Assembly (NCBI RefSeq): GCF_002127325.2
Contig: NC_035448.2
Span: forward strand, 11,733,408 to 11,797,407
From: Helianthus annuus
Taxonomy: Eukaryota; Streptophyta; Magnoliopsida; Asterales; Asteraceae
Length of the DNA stretch: 64,000 nt
Direction of reading: 5' to 3'
The translations under genes and the position numbers were made by a program. Shown here piece by piece: positions 47,217 through 60,875 of the stretch; position 1 is the stretch's first letter, and the number at the start of each line of letters is the position of its first letter. The notes beneath the pieces are model-generated. The model was not told the DNA's origin and did no database searches. It saw only the letters and a program-made list of their open reading frames with translations.

Positions 47217-49202
47217 TTGGACAGTCAAATTCGATCTAACAATCAATTTGACATAACAGTTCAGCTCAAAATTCATTGATACTAAGGTTGGTTGCATTCA
47301 GTTGAAAAACAGAGTAATAAGCAAATCATGATCAAATGGTTATTCAAAAACTCTGTAAATCAACTAAGATGTCATATGACACACAAATCTCACACAACAA
47401 ATGTTTTCATACATATGTCACTCATAGTTTTCAAATCTGAAAAAGATCTGATAAATTATGAGTTCGTTCGATGTTTTCAATATTGATTTCATTTGTTGTT
47501 CTGATGTTTGTGATGTTTTTAATAAACACTAAAGTATGTACCTCAGGTCAGCAAAACTCGTGTTCATCTAAAACACCTGCATACTGCTGATACTGAAGAG
47601 AGGGAGAAAAACTTTAGTCAAAATCTCTCATGTGTTCAAAGGCAAGTTGAGTACCTTCAAAAGGACCAAATCAACTTCGTCTAACACATATTGAGAAAAA
47701 TAAAATGTTAAAACAGTCCTAATCATAAGTAATGTGAGATCTGAACTAAAACATGCTCAAACATGGTCAGATGTCTTAAAACATTGCTTCAAAGTGATTA
47801 TGGACAAAGCATGTTCAAAATATAATCTCCTAGTGAGTGGTTCTGAACATGTAAATAAACAGGGTAAAAAGGGAAAATGAACAAATCCCAAAGTGTAGCT
47901 ATCTCAAAACTTTTGAAATCAAAAGAAGAGAGCATAAGCAGAAAACACTTTTGAGGTTAAAGTTAGGTCATCAGTGGTCATCATGCAACTGTGTGCATTT
48001 ATCAATACAGAAATTGTTCTGGTAACAACTGCATCTCAAGTGATTGTGCTAAAATGGATTTACAATCAATTGACAAGAAAATGACCCAAACAATGGTCAA
48101 AATAACTTGAGAATAATATGATCATGAGTTTACTGGAAATTTGTCGGATCCTTTTGATTTTTTTCCCAAAACTTCCTTTGATTTTTGTTAAGGTGTTTTC
48201 TTCTATAATAAAAACCAGATATATTTTATTCTTCTATGAAATATATTTTGTTCTTTTACTCTTTTTAATAGTAAAAGTTCATCTCTGGTCTGGATGTAAT
48301 TACCTTGTTTTTGTGTGTAATTACTATCCCTAAAACTTGTCAAAAGGAAATGACATACATACCAAGGTCATGTTAAGCTCAAGTTAGGTTTCCACTGATC
48401 ATAAATTGATTGCAAATTAACTTAGACTACTGAGATACTCATGTTCTAGTTCCAGTAATTAGACACAAAATGAGCAGCTCATGTAGAAATGTCTTCATCA
48501 TCTGGGATGCTAAACCACTGTCTGAAAAATAGACAGATGGCAAAACCTTGAACAAAATTTCTGAGAATCATTGCTGACAATTTAATCTTGATATTATGCA
48601 TCTAAAATGTGTATTGTTAAGAATAGCAATTCTGGTACTCAACAGATGATAGACAAGAGATTGTGCTTTTACAAGAACAAATCATTTTCTACATCTGAAC
48701 AAACAGGTGCTAAAAGAATTTGTCAAAAGTCAAAACACTGCCGCACAAACAGTTGTTAAATATATGACCCTAATTGGTTTTTATCCACTGTTGTTCCTAA
48801 AATGCTGTTGTGCCATAACATCTGCTCTCTAAAGTCTGTCCACTCCTATAGTGTCAACCTCTGCTCTTCAAAAACACTGATGTTTAAAATCTTTGTTCCA
48901 TCCACTGTTACACCCACCATTTCATTTTATTACCGTTGTAACTACTGATACTTGATCCATCAGTAGTTGTCAAAACAACTGTCCTCCATCATTTACCATT
49001 CCATCAGATGTTTGACACGTGGTCAGTTTTTAGCCTTCAGATCAAAATAACCGCTGCCACATCAGCAATCACTTTTTCCCTAAATAAAACCCTGATTAAA
49101 TCCAAACAGGGTTTTACTGTCGAATTGAATTCCAAAAGTTCTCTTCTCATAACAGTTTCCCTCTCATAACTCCAAAAACTCCTTCGATCTTCTTCATCCA
49201 AA
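47217..49202 (+). other. Untranslated leader of element C
   Basis: About 2 kb without a coding frame. It is colinear with the leader of element D (55356-57448), for example acagttcagctcaaaattca and ttcatcatctgggatgct. It probably holds packaging and dimerisation signals, which cannot be located from sequence alone. Confidence 0.6.
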
Positions 49203-52200
49203 ATGACGAAACCAAAATCGAAATCAAAATCAAAACCATCTTCTTCCACCACAACAGCAGATGCCACTCAAATGGCTGCTGAAACACCGGAGATTCGCTA
49301 CAAATCTCCACACAACTATGTAGGTATACTCACAAAACCTACCGATAACCACACCTTCGACTCCATCCTTGATCTTTTATCTGCTTCAAAGTACAAAACT
49401 TTGATAACAGCAGATGCTCCCATTTACCTTGACACCCAGAGAGAGTTCTGGAAAAACGCCACCCTTGAAAAACAAGGAGATATCATTGCTTCCATCAACT
49501 CCTCGATACAGGGTAAGAAGGTAAATATTTCACCAAAATCCATCTCTGAAATCTTTAAACTCGATGATTTAAATGGAAAAACATCATTTTCAAAAGATGA
49601 GTTGAAAAAGGATTTCACAAACAGGGGCTATGCAGAAGAACCCAAAAAGGATACCCTACAAAAGGCTACTTCCCTTCTGCACCCAGATTTTTATTCCACA
49701 CACTGCTCATGTGTGTTTCAAATAAAACAACGTCCTTCAATGAGATACCAACGAAAATTCAATGTCTGGGATATGCAATTTTGAATGATAAAAATTTTAA
49801 CTACTCCCAGGCAATATTTGATGATTTGGTAAAGAACGTTGATAATAAGGCTTTTCTGCTCTTTCCGAGATTTCTAAGCTATTATTTTGAACAAACATTT
49901 GTAGAGAAAGATGCAGAACTGCCCAAACAAGGTGTCTCATTCAAAATAAACTATTTAACAATAGAAACTTTTTCAAGAATGATGGCACCTATAAAATTAA
50001 AAACAAAAGAGGCAGAGCAGGTTTTAGAAACTGCCACTGACCCTGTAGCAACCACTGCTGAGCCCACTGCTCCAGGTGATCAAAGTAGCACACCCACTGC
50101 TTTGAAACCAACACCTGCCACCAAAAAGACCAAAAAAAACCATCCAGAAAACCCACCAAACCCAAAACAAAGGCAACTCTGGAAGATGAGATCCCAGAGC
50201 AACTGCCAGTGACAACACAAAAGTCACCGGAAACCACTGCTGCTACTTCCTCACAGCAGTCGGTAGAAAGATCTCAACCCCAGCCTCAAACTCCTCTTGC
50301 ATCCTTACAAAAGGATCAAGTTGTAAGCACAGGGACACCACAATATGAAGCTCTAGGTCCACTCGGATCTACCTTCCACAGTCCTGATCCCAAGGACATG
50401 TCTCTTTCTACCCCCACACCCTCACCAATAATATTACCACAATCAATAATGCCCCTGTTGCATGCAGTTGATATGGCACAGACACAAACCAGTTCCTCTC
50501 AATCACCTATCACTGAGAGTATGCCTCCACAAGTGACTGGGTCTGATGTGCATACCTCTGCTATCCCAGCAACAGTTGAGGAGGTTACACCCCTTGAGTT
50601 ACAAGTAACTCTTGGTGGTAGTTCAAGTGGAGCAGCAACTACAACTGATGGATCAACAGATCTTCAGTTGGACAGTTGTTTCATAACTAAGACTCCCTTG
50701 AAGGAAATTTCTTCCATGGCAACATCGGTAACCACCAGTGAGTTAAATATAACCACTGGTACCATCAAAGGTCTATCGGTTGCTGAAGAAAGAAGTCCCC
50801 AGTACCAAGAACAAGGGGCATCAATGGATGACTTTTGGGCAACAGCTCCTAAGTCACACATTGGTACAACCACCACCGGTGGGGATTTAGATGATCCTGT
50901 TAAATCAGGTGATGATTCAAGATACAACGAATTGACGGCCAGAGTTGAAAATCTAGAATCTTCAGTTGCCGAAATAAAAGATATGGTGCAGCAGCTGTTA
51001 GAAGCTCAAATAGCCCAATCTTCTGCTCCTCCTGCTCAAGCACCTGCTCCACAAGCATTTGCTGCAAATGAGCTTTGGAATATCTTCCAACCCATGCTTG
51101 AACAACAACAACAAATGGCTGCTAAAAAGCATGCTCTTCAAGTGCAAATGTTGACCAACATGGTTGAATCTCGGTTCAAAGATACTCAAGCTGATATCAA
51201 GGCTATAAAAGCCAGCATTCAACAGAATGCTCAAAGTGAGAAAGCTCCATCTGCCATTTTCTTCATGGATACACCCCTGGCAGATAATGCCAAAAAGGGG
51301 GAGAAAATCAGGTTGAAAAAGAAAGGTATAGAAGATGGGATGCACATTGAACCTGAGAAACCCAAATCCACAAAAACTTCAACAGCTGATACAACAGTAG
51401 TTACAAAAACTGCTGTCAGTAGCCAAACAGCTGCCATTACATCAACACACACACCTCCAACACACACAACTACTGTTTCAACACACACCACTACAACTAC
51501 TGCTCCACCACCATCATCATCTGTGTCTATAACACAAAAACCACCACTATCATCATCTACAATCATATCACCACCATTGCCTCCTGCCATAAAGCAGAAG
51601 ACAGCAGGATGTTATAACATCTGTTGTAATGACAACAGTGGTTGAAACACCAGTTGTTTCAACTATTGTTAGTCAGTCACGTTCACAAACCACTGATCCA
51701 CCCAAAACATCATCAGCCTCCCCTCAAATAAAGAGGAGAAGGGTTTTCATTCCTGATGATGAGTCACCACCACCATCACATCCTCCATCCCCTGCTCAAA
51801 AGCAGAAGACATCTGCTGACACATCAGCAGTTGTAATGACAACAGCAGTTGAGACACCAGTTGTTTCAACAGTTGTTAGTCAACCATCCACCAATGCTCT
51901 ATCCTTTCCTATATCTCAACCAAAGCTCTTTAGCAGAAAAAGAAAGCCAATCACTGCCGATGAAGGGATACATGATCCGAATGCTGAAAAGTATCCACTG
52001 GAGCTTGAAGCCATTAAAAATGAAATGAGGCAGTTTTATACAGAAACAGATCCATCAAAAAGAAAATTCTCCTCACACATAGGCTATATAGCTCCAGTAG
52101 ATATAAATGATTATCTCAAGATAAAGGCAAGGCAAGCTAAAGTTAAAGCCAAGGTTGACAGTGAGAAAGAAAGGCTAAGTGAAAAAGGCATTGCGAATAG

Positions 52201-53287
52201 ACTGGAGTTCTACCTTGCAAAGGTTAAGCAGATGGAAGAATATGCACAAGAGCTAGACAAAGAAAAGGCCGATCAAAAGAAGAGATTGAGAGATCAACTT
52301 CTAGCCTTCATCATGAAAGAAAAGTTCTATTCTGCTGAAGAATACCAGTTTAAAGAATGGCCTTTAGTAGCTTTGAAGCATGAGGCTGAAAGGATCCAAA
52401 GAATCAAAAATGATCCCTCAAAGAAGAAAACTGCTCCAAACTGGAGTAAGTACAAGAGACTCATTGCTGATCTCACTGCTGAGTATAAAAGGAAGAAGAG
52501 GGAGTTGGTGGATGCTAAGATAGGCACTGCTGAAGCCATATCAAAATGGTCTAGGCAACAAACTGATGAAGCTTATGAAAGACTTGAGAAGAAGAGGATG
52601 AAAGCCTCTAACTCTACTAAAAGGTCTGACTACAAAAAGCTTCAAGAGCAAGTCAAACTTTTCGAAACACAGATCAGCACAGCAGAAGATTTTGTCACAA
52701 AGCTGAGTAAAGAAAAGAAGGAAATGCTATCTGCTGGAGTAGACAAGAACAAAGAAGCTGAACAGATTGAAGAAGCTATGAAGAAAATAGCTTCAGATAA
52801 AGAAAGATTGGCTAAACTACAAGTCCTTGCCAAAAAGGTTAAAGTAGTAAGCCAAAAGTCATCAGCAGGCATCACAAACAGTGAGCTGATTGACAAAGAA
52901 GTTGAAGCAGATATAGCTGAAGCCAACAAGATCATTGAACAAGCATTCATACGAGTGTCTGAAGCTCATGATGCTGCTCTTCACTTCTTCAGGCCAATCA
53001 CTTCAAGTTCATCAGATAATAAAGCTCTCCCAAGAAACCCATTGAGTTCAAAAATACTAAAGTGGATGTCTGATCAAAAGACCCACGTATTGACTTTGCT
53101 CAGATTCAATGGTGAAGTGAAGCATATATCAAGGAATCAGGCACTAGGCCTAAGTGCTGAAGATCTACAGGATCTCCTTGAGCTTACACTGTGCAGGGAT
53201 GAGGATGATACAAGTTCCAAGGATTTTGAGAAAGAATTTAAAAGAAAAGCAATGGAACTTCTGATGAAAAATAAAGGTTCTGAATAA
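49203..53287 (+). pseudogene. Gag-like/coiled-coil protein of element C, three frameshifts
   Basis: One ancestral frame of roughly 1,360 codons, now in four pieces: 49203 to ~49665, to ~50140, to ~51608, then to 53287. Part 1 (basic MTKPKSKSK start, then SILDLLSASKYKTLITADAP and NEIPTKIQCLGYAIL, FLLFPRFLSYYF) is the domain seen in many Asteraceae retroelement proteins; I treat it as gag-like. Part 2 is a long Ser/Thr/Pro/Gln-rich linker with two tandem repeats of ~207 bp near 51597 and 51798 (KQKT...VVMTT). Part 3 (51990-53280) is Lys/Glu-rich and should form coiled coils. Shifts: loss of one A at ~49668 (element D keeps five As there), an A-run indel at ~50135-50142, and an extra G at ~51608. 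The stop lies 36 bases before the 3' LTR, so no polymerase follows. Confidence 0.8.
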
Positions 53288-53311
53288 GGAAGGGTTTTGG
53301 CATTATCTGTT

Positions 53312-53323
53312 CCAGGGGGAGAT
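53312..53323 (+). other. Polypurine tract of element C
   Basis: ccagggggagat immediately before the TG of the 3' LTR. Confidence 0.85.
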
Positions 53324-54214
53324 TGTTGGGATTGAACCCTAACAGAGGAACAGATAATGTAAAGCCAAAACCGGATCCCATCAGTGGACTCCTAATAAGC
53401 AGCAGTTTACTCTAATCTCTCCCCTTGACAGTGGTTATCTAACAGCTGATAATCTAAAGTGCTGCTCAACTACAACAACTGATAAACCAAACTCTGATAA
53501 TTACCTAACAACTGCTGAAGACAAACTCTGTTGCTCTATCTACTGCTGTTTCCTAAGTGCTGCTGAAGACTCAAGCACTGCCCTCTCAAAGACTGATCAC
53601 CTTTGAAGAAAGCATTGAAGACTCAACAACTGTGCTAAGGCTACAACAGTGGAACGTGAAGCAGTAGTTTTCCTTATGTTTTGTATGTTAGTAAATATCA
53701 GATGTTACATAACAGTAGTTTGTATAGGACAGTATTTGTAGTTTGTTAGGTCGTTAGATGTCACTATCATGGTGACGTCAGCTGAAGTATATCAGTAGTT
53801 TGGTTTGCCTATAAGTATGACAGTACTCTGTACTGTTACACTTGATCGTTTTGAGTGAGTTCTTCTCCTCAATTCATCCTTTCATCTTGTGCAACCAACT
53901 CTAGTGTATCAGGCTGAGGGGGAGTTTAGATTGTAAGCTTTTACTGTGCTGCCTGGCACTATTCCCCCATTTGGTTTTTGTATATGTAGGAAAACCAAAT
54001 GAGGAAATAGTGCCAGGAGCTACTTGGAACTATTCCCCCATTTGGTTTTTGTTATCATTTGCTTTGTATTTCAATCATTTGACTCAATGAAAAGCAATTG
54101 TTTATCAATCTCTACTTTCCTTTGTTTGTGTTTACTTTGTTTGCAACTCATTTCCGCTGCACTTATTAGTTTTATGCAAACAAACACGAATCATGACAGC
54201 CTCAGATCCTAACA
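53324..54214 (+). repeat. 3' LTR of element C with a 105-bp hairpin insertion
   Basis: 891 bp. It matches the 5' LTR except for a few substitutions and inserted sequence at 53948-54053. Confidence 0.93.
53948..54053. repeat. Hairpin-forming insertion in the 3' LTR of element C
   Basis: Absent from the 5' LTR. The arm ctggcactattcccccattt (53953) pairs with aaatgaggaaatagtgccag (ending 54016) around a short tatatgta loop. The left arm then recurs in direct orientation at 54019-54053 (period 70, three mismatches). It could be a tiny foldback element or a template-switch product. No clear target duplication. Confidence 0.85.
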
Positions 54215-54219
54215 CTTTT

Positions 54220-54535
54220 CCTGATGTCTCAAGTATTAAGGTTAGTTAGCAAAAAAAAAAAGAATATTTAGTTTAGAAGATTTTAATAATGAGACTTTTG
54301 GGTTGTAACTTCAAAATGATTTAAATAGGTTTTTTAAGATAATAACTTTTATCTTGAAACATGTCTAATAAGGAGGATGGAAACTTATTTATGTCACTGA
54401 TGTTGCAAAATTTTGGATATTATGATTAATAATGCGGAATAAATGCATATGCTTATGTAGTTTATTAATTCGTTGGTGTATTTTGATTTCAGGGTCACAA
54501 ATGCCTATAACAGAGACGAAAAAGGATTCTATAAA
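54220..54535. other. Short spacer between elements C and D
   Basis: No gene recognised. An acceptor-like tttgatttcag at about 54482-54492 precedes a short open stretch up to element D, too short to assign. Confidence 0.4.
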
Positions 54536-55341
54536 TGTTGGGATTGAACCCTACCAGAGGAACAGATAATGAAAGCCAAAACAGGATCACACAGTGGATT
54601 CAGAATAAGTAGCTGTTTACACTTGGCTTTCCCCTTGACAGTGGTAATCTAACAGCTGATGGATCTTAAGTACTGCTCACTATAACAACTGATGGACCAA
54701 ACACTGATGAAACTCTAAAGACGGCTGAAGACAAACACAGTTGCTCTATCTACTGTTGTTTCCTAAGTACTGCTGAAGACACAAGCACTGCCCATTCAAG
54801 GACTGATCACCTTTGAAGAAAGCACTGATGCTCAACATCAGTGCTCAGGCTACAACAGCGGATCGTGAAGCAGTATTTATCTCATGTTTTGTATTGTACT
54901 TATAATCAGTTGTTAAACATCAGTAGTTTGTATAGAACAGTGTTTACAGGTTGTTAGGTTGTTAGATGTCACTATCATGGTGACGTCAGCTGAGATGCCT
55001 CAGTGGTTTGGTTTGCCTATAAATGGAACAGTACCCTGTATTGTTACATTTGATTGACGGAGTGGATTCTTCTTCTCCAGTCCAATCCTTTCATCTTGTG
55101 CAACCAACCTTGGGGTATCAGGCTGAGGGGAGCTTAGTTCTGTAAGCATGCTTGTAATCATTTGATTTGTAATTGAATCATTCAACTTAATGAGAAGCAT
55201 TTGTTTACTAAACTATTTTCTCTCTTGATTGTGATTACAAAGTTTGTTTTTCATTTCCGCTGCACTTAATCTTATTTTATATTCATTGATTCATCAAATT
55301 CATACAAACAAGCACAATCATGACAGCCTTCGATCCTAACA
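54536..55341 (+). repeat. 5' LTR of element D
   Basis: About 806 bp, tgttgggattgaacccta to cgatcctaaca. Similar to, but visibly diverged from, the LTRs of element C. Confidence 0.9.
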
Positions 55342-55343
55342 AT

Positions 55344-55355
55344 TGGTATCAGAGC
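55344..55355 (+). other. Primer binding site of element D
   Basis: TGGTATCAGAGC two bases after the LTR. Confidence 0.88.
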
Positions 55356-57556
55356 TCGGACAGTCAAATTCGATCTAACAATCAATTTGACATAACAGTT
55401 CAGCTCAAAATTCATTAATACTAAGGTTGCTTGTATTTAGTTGAAAAATAGAGCAACGAGAAATCATGTTCAAAATGATGGATCAGATACTCTGTAAAAC
55501 AACCAAGATGTCATAACATCCACAAATTTCAAACAACAAGTGATGTCATACACAAATCACCCATAATTTTCAGATCTGAAGACATGTCTGGTAACTATGG
55601 TATGATAATCTTCAGTCAAAACTGATTTCAACTGTTGTTATGAAATTTGTGATGATTTTATCATATTTTGTACCAAAGTATGGACCTCAGATTAACGAAA
55701 CCTATGTTCATATAAACATGAGTGTTTTTGTTAACCTAAAAAGAGGGAAACCAAACTTTAGTTATTTTAATCTTATGTATTAAAAACAGGTTGAGGTTTC
55801 TCTAAAAGGACCAAAATCAATTGTGTTAAGAATATATTAAGAAAATCAGCAGTCAAAATAATCCAGATCATGAGTAATGTGAAATTTTGGCATAAGCATG
55901 TGCAAAAATGTCCAAATCTCTCAAAACATTGTTGAAAATGGTTTTGGATTGAGTATTTTTCATTAAAAACCTCCCAGTAAGTATTTTACTACTTATGAAT
56001 GGGAAGGGTAAAAAGGAAAGAAGAAAAATTACAAAAAAAAAAAAACTCAAAAGTGTGTTTATCTCAAAACTTTTGAAGTCAGAAGAAAAGAGTATAAACA
56101 TAAAACACTTATGAGTCCAAAGTTGGGGAAACAATGGTCATCATGCAACTGTGTGCATTCATTAATTGAGGAAAAGTTCAGGTAAAATTAGTATCCAAGT
56201 GATTGAACTTAGAAGAGGATTTTGTAATCAATTGATGAAAAAAAATGATCCCAAACAGTGATCATAAAACTTGAAGATGATATGATTGTGAACTTACTTG
56301 AAAAGCTGTCAGATCCTTTTGATGTTATTTTCAAAACATCCTTTAACTATTTTTTAAAGGTGTTTTTCTTAAAATAAATCTGGATATATTATTTCATTTT
56401 TTTTTCTGAATAATATATCTTGTACTTTTACTCTTTTTTGATAGTAAAAGTATTCTCACCGGTCACGATGTAATTTCCTTATTTTTGTGTGAAGTTATTG
56501 TCCCTAAAAATAGACCAAAAGGAAATGGTACATATGTCAAGGTCATATCAAACTCAAGTTTGTTTATCACAGATCAAGAATTGATTGCAAATAGATTCTT
56601 AAACTACTAAAGATACTCATGTTCTAATTCAAATAATTAGACATAAAATGAGTGGCTGTAGTAAAGAAGCCTTCATCATCTGGGATGCTGAACCACTGTC
56701 AGGAATAATGAACATGTGGCAAAACCTTGAACAAAGATTTCTAAGATAACTGCTGGCAATTTAAACTTGATAATCTACATCTAAAATGTATTTTGTTTAG
56801 CATAGCATTTCTGGAGCTCAACAGATTTTGGACATGATATTGTGTTTACACAAGACAAAATCAATTCCCATATCTGAACAAGCAGATGCTAAAATTATTT
56901 GTCAAAAGTTAAAACACTGCTGCACTAACAGTTGTTGTACTAATGTTCTTCATTTTATTATCTACCACTGTTTTCCCTTAACTGCTGCCGTGTTTCAAAC
57001 ATCTGCTTTCTTAAGTTTGTCCACTGCTGAAAGTCAACCCCTGTTCTTTCATTTTCATGATAAGCACTGTTGTACAAAATCAGTGTTCTATCCACTGATA
57101 TGCTATCCACTGATGTAGTTAAAGCATCCACTGATGGTAAAAATCACGCACTGCTTCATTTATTACCGTTGTAACCACTGATGGTTGATCCATCAGTGGC
57201 TCCCAAAACAACTGTCCTCCATTATTTCTCTTCCATCAGGGGTTGGCACGTGGTCAGTTTTTAGTCGTTAGATCATTATAACCGCTGCCACGTCAGTATT
57301 CACTTTTTCCCTCCATAAAACCCCCCTTTCAAACCCCAAACAGGGTTTCACTGTCGAATTGAATTCTTAAAAGTTCTCTTCTCAAAGCAGTTTCCATCAC
57401 ATTTCATCAAATTTCTTCACAATCTCATTTTTGATCCTCATCTTCAAAATGACAAAATCGAAATCATCCGCAAAATCTTCTAAAGGGGCCTCTCAAAAGG
57501 CTACCTCCACAGAAATCCCACACAAACCATCTCATAATCTTCTGGGTCTTCTCACA

Positions 57557-60500
57557 TGTCACACCCCGATTTCCACACGTTTCACCGGTGGGCCCGGTGG
57601 GGGATTACCGTGACGTAGTTGGCAACAATATAGTCAAACCACACAATATTTAAATGCACAGCGGAAGCATAAAGATAGATATATTTCAACCAACAAATGT
57701 AATATCCAAGTATAACAAGTAGTTGAAATAATCCACAGGGGATCAAAAGTAAAATAGGAAATAATGTTCAACAGATAGTGGCATCCAGGCTTGCGAGACT
57801 CTATGATGCTAAGGAGTGGCCAGCCTATTTCGTGTAGAACCTGCATTTAATCTTTTTGAGGAAAATACTTCAGTTTACACTGGTAAATACATTCAACCGA
57901 CACTTTTAAAAAGTTTAATAAAATTGATTTGAATGCACGAGGCACAAACTTTTATAACTTGGGATAATTAATCAAGTTAAATCTTATAAAAGAATTACAT
58001 GTTCATTATGCGTTCAGTCGCCCGGTTCGGGCCGGGTTTAAGGTTAATTGACACACCACATAGTACAAAACCGCGGCGGGAATACCAACGGTTATACATT
58101 TATAAGTATGGACACATTGTCGGGTGTACGCCTACACCCGCGTGTCAAGGTCGTGGCCATTTCGTAAAATGATGCCAAGGATATCCGGGACATGGTCATT
58201 AAACTCCCAAAGGCGTAAAACAAACAAAACAAATTTTCAAGCGGGTCACATTGATAATACCCAACTACTAATGAGTTAGGGTCAATTGTCCGACCAAGCG
58301 GTATTTTATATACCGAACCCCAAGCCCGTATAAGGGAAAATAAGTTAAAAGTATTTACCTGAGCAAGTAATAACCACAACACTCAAATGCAAGTATCTTT
58401 TACTGGTCTCCTATTCTGGAACGAAGGTTTATAACAACCTATTAGAATCCTAACGGGTCTTCAATTTAGCCTAAGCTTAGACCGGTTAGTTTTCAAAGGA
58501 TAAATACGGTTTATTCGCATGAAAGGCAAAAACCGGGAATGGAATGTGGTTTGGACCTAACAAGTTTGGAGACTTGTATATTATGGGTAAACTAAACACA
58601 TTCTGGATTTTGAGGTAAAAACGACAAGGTTGGACCCGTTTCGGCTAATCTATGCAAACTAGTTACATAAACCGGACCGGACGCGTAAATAGCTTAACGG
58701 GTAACCGTAAAAGTCTTGCACAGGTTTCCTATGTTAATATGCTTAAAAGAGGTTGTGGTATCAGTTGGATACCTTCCATTATGCCCATAACGAGTTTAAT
58801 CCCAATATACGCCCCGTAGGGGTAATTTGGTCATTTTAAAGGTTATAAAAGAGATTTCCGGGTTCTACAGGAAATCTGAGTTTTCTGAATAGGTTATAAA
58901 GTTCAAAATACTTTATTTATCATGTGAAATCAGTAGCAATTGGATTCGGGTCAAAATACCATGTAGAACTCATTTTATGTTCGAAAAGGGTATATTCGGT
59001 ATTTACCGAATCAATGCCATAACCGTAGGTTATGAGCAGGTTAAAAATAATTAAAAATCTTTAAAAATCCCAAAATATCATTTTACATCAGGGTGTAAAA
59101 GGTTTGGTGTCGAAATTTGGGTTTAGATAGGCTTTATGCTAATTGCGCCGTTTAATTACAAAAGTTTTCTTGATTGCGCTAATTAGCATAACTCATATTC
59201 TAGACCTCGGACTGACATGAAATTTTAGGGACATGTTTAGAAATCAGTAACAAAGATTTTTGCCCTCTAACATTTCCAAAATTCTCGTTTTAAAGTCAAA
59301 AGGACATTATGGTCAACATTTGAGCACATAACGGGAATGTGCAAACGACTCAGACAGACAATGGACCAGCCACAGAGGGTTATACCATCATGTAACCTGG
59401 TCCTAAGAGAGTCCTAAGGCATCTCTAAAACATACCAAATCGGGTCAGAACTGAATTCAAAGTTTTGCGACTTTCGGTTCCGTACCGGGTCAAAACAGTA
59501 AATGGTCGGATCAAACAAGCTTAGACCAGTTATAATACTTATTATCAAGTTATATGAGTGATAAAACAGGTTACATGCCATCTACATTGTTAATTATGCA
59601 TTAAATCGAAAATTAGCATTCTGTTGACTTTTTCTAAGCAACTTTGACCCGACATTTGGACTAGTTAGAGTGGGAATCAGAGGGTGCCCTTTTAAGGGTT
59701 TAATGCCCACATGATTACCAACATATAACTACCTTTGATTCGACTAATCACTGGACCATTTGTGATTAATTGATAAGTCAATCGTTAATTACGACGGATT
59801 GACTTTTAAGCAATAACTAAGCAAAAACTTAACTAAGAAGGGTTAGGCACACTTACTGAAGTCTAGTGAACGACCAGAGATGCTTAGAGAGGACTCTTGT
59901 GCTCCAGAAAGCTCCAGGAGTGAAGAAATGAGGTGTGAAGAACTTGTTGCAACTTAGTGGCCTTTTATAGTGATCTTGGATGAATTAGATCATGACAACA
60001 AGGTCTACAAGAGTTCCTTGATCATCAACATGTGTCCCTGAGTGCTAGGGGTCGTTTAGGGGGCGCCCATGCTGCTCATAATGGCTCCTAAGTCTGTTAA
60101 AACAGCAAACAGTGTTTCTGTACGCATTTTCTGTATCTGGGAGGCTGACGCGGCCCGCGTCAATGATCCTTCAACTCTTACGCGGCCCGCTTGAATCTTC
60201 CTGTCAGAGCCCATATCTTCTACTGTCAGCGCGGCCCGCGTAAAGCCCTTTGCAACCTTTACGCGGCCCGCCTGAGACCTGCTGTAAGATTTTTCAAATC
60301 TTTTACCATTATTGCAGTCGGCTCTTGGCGTTTCGAAGGGGTAACTTTGCATTTTGGGCCTTTCTTATTTACGTATAAGGGCCTCGAAACTTTTACCCAA
60401 CTTATTAACCCTTGGTTAATTTATTATTACCCGAAAAGTCATAACTTTTAATGTTTGACGCTTTTAACCCTTCTTAAACGAATTTGGTCGTAACCTTCTC

Positions 60501-60875
60501 ATATTATAACGGAACGTGATGAAATTTATATCGCGTATTCTAGTGAGTACAATTTACCATTACAAAGCCTTGGGTATGCCAAAGGGTCACTCAGAGTATA
60601 ACTTAAACATGTTGACACATTTGGCCCCTGTAGTTTCTAATTCCTCACTTTCTTCCACATTTCGTTCTGTATGATCCATGATTCATTCGTTTGAAGGTAC
60701 GAGCATCATTTAGGGTTACTGTGAAGTATATTTATCCCTTTTTGACGTTTTGAACTCTTGAATTCACATACTTTCTATGTTTGTCAACTTTAGTCCCTCT
60801 ATAGTAATTATTGCCACGGGCAGACTTATGACACGTGTCAACATATTATAGGACGCAAATTTTCGAGGTGTTACA
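57557..60875 (-). mobile_element. Solo LTR (gypsy type, 3.3 kb) inserted in the element D gag gene
   Basis: Bounded by TG...CA (tgtcacaccccgatttcc to cgaggtgttaca). Duplication TCACA at 57552-57556 and 60876-60880. I see no internal primer site, purine tract or pol, so it is best read as a solo LTR left by LTR-LTR recombination. In - orientation it begins tgtaacacctcgaaaa, the form common in Asteraceae gypsy LTRs. It contains four gcggcccgc cores near 60150-60275 in alternating acgcggcccgc contexts. Frames on either strand are not recognised. Confidence 0.85.
60148..60275. repeat. Cluster of gcggcccgc motifs in the solo LTR
   Basis: gcggcccgcgt at about 60152, acgcggcccgc at about 60180, gcggcccgcgt at about 60231 and acgcggcccgc at about 60261. 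The core is near-palindromic and CG-rich against an AT-rich background, so it could be a protein-binding or methylation-sensitive module. Confidence 0.75.

Larger units (their letters stand above)
46417..54214 (+). mobile_element. LTR element C: non-autonomous, encodes a gag-like/coiled-coil protein but no polymerase
   Basis: LTRs at 46417-47202 and 53324-54214 start tgttgggattgaaccc and end cagatcctaaca. TSD CTTTT at 46412-46416 and 54215-54219. The primer site follows the 5' LTR and a ggggga purine tract abuts the 3' LTR. The LTRs differ at about six positions plus one 105-bp insertion in the 3' copy. The interior has a 2 kb untranslated leader and one long broken frame (49203-53287). No reverse transcriptase, RNase H or integrase is present. 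The style of LTR, primer site and purine tract suggests a Copia-derived non-autonomous (TR-GAG-like) family. Confidence 0.92.

Noticed and set aside
50130..50175. Programmed frameshift in the gag-like gene, because C and D both change frame at an A-rich run here
   Set aside because: The shift is -1 in C and +1 in D relative to the downstream frame, so independent indels are the simpler explanation.
57557..60875. Complete retrotransposon inside element D
   Set aside because: No internal direct repeat, primer site, purine tract or pol motif was found between the TSDs; fits a solo LTR.
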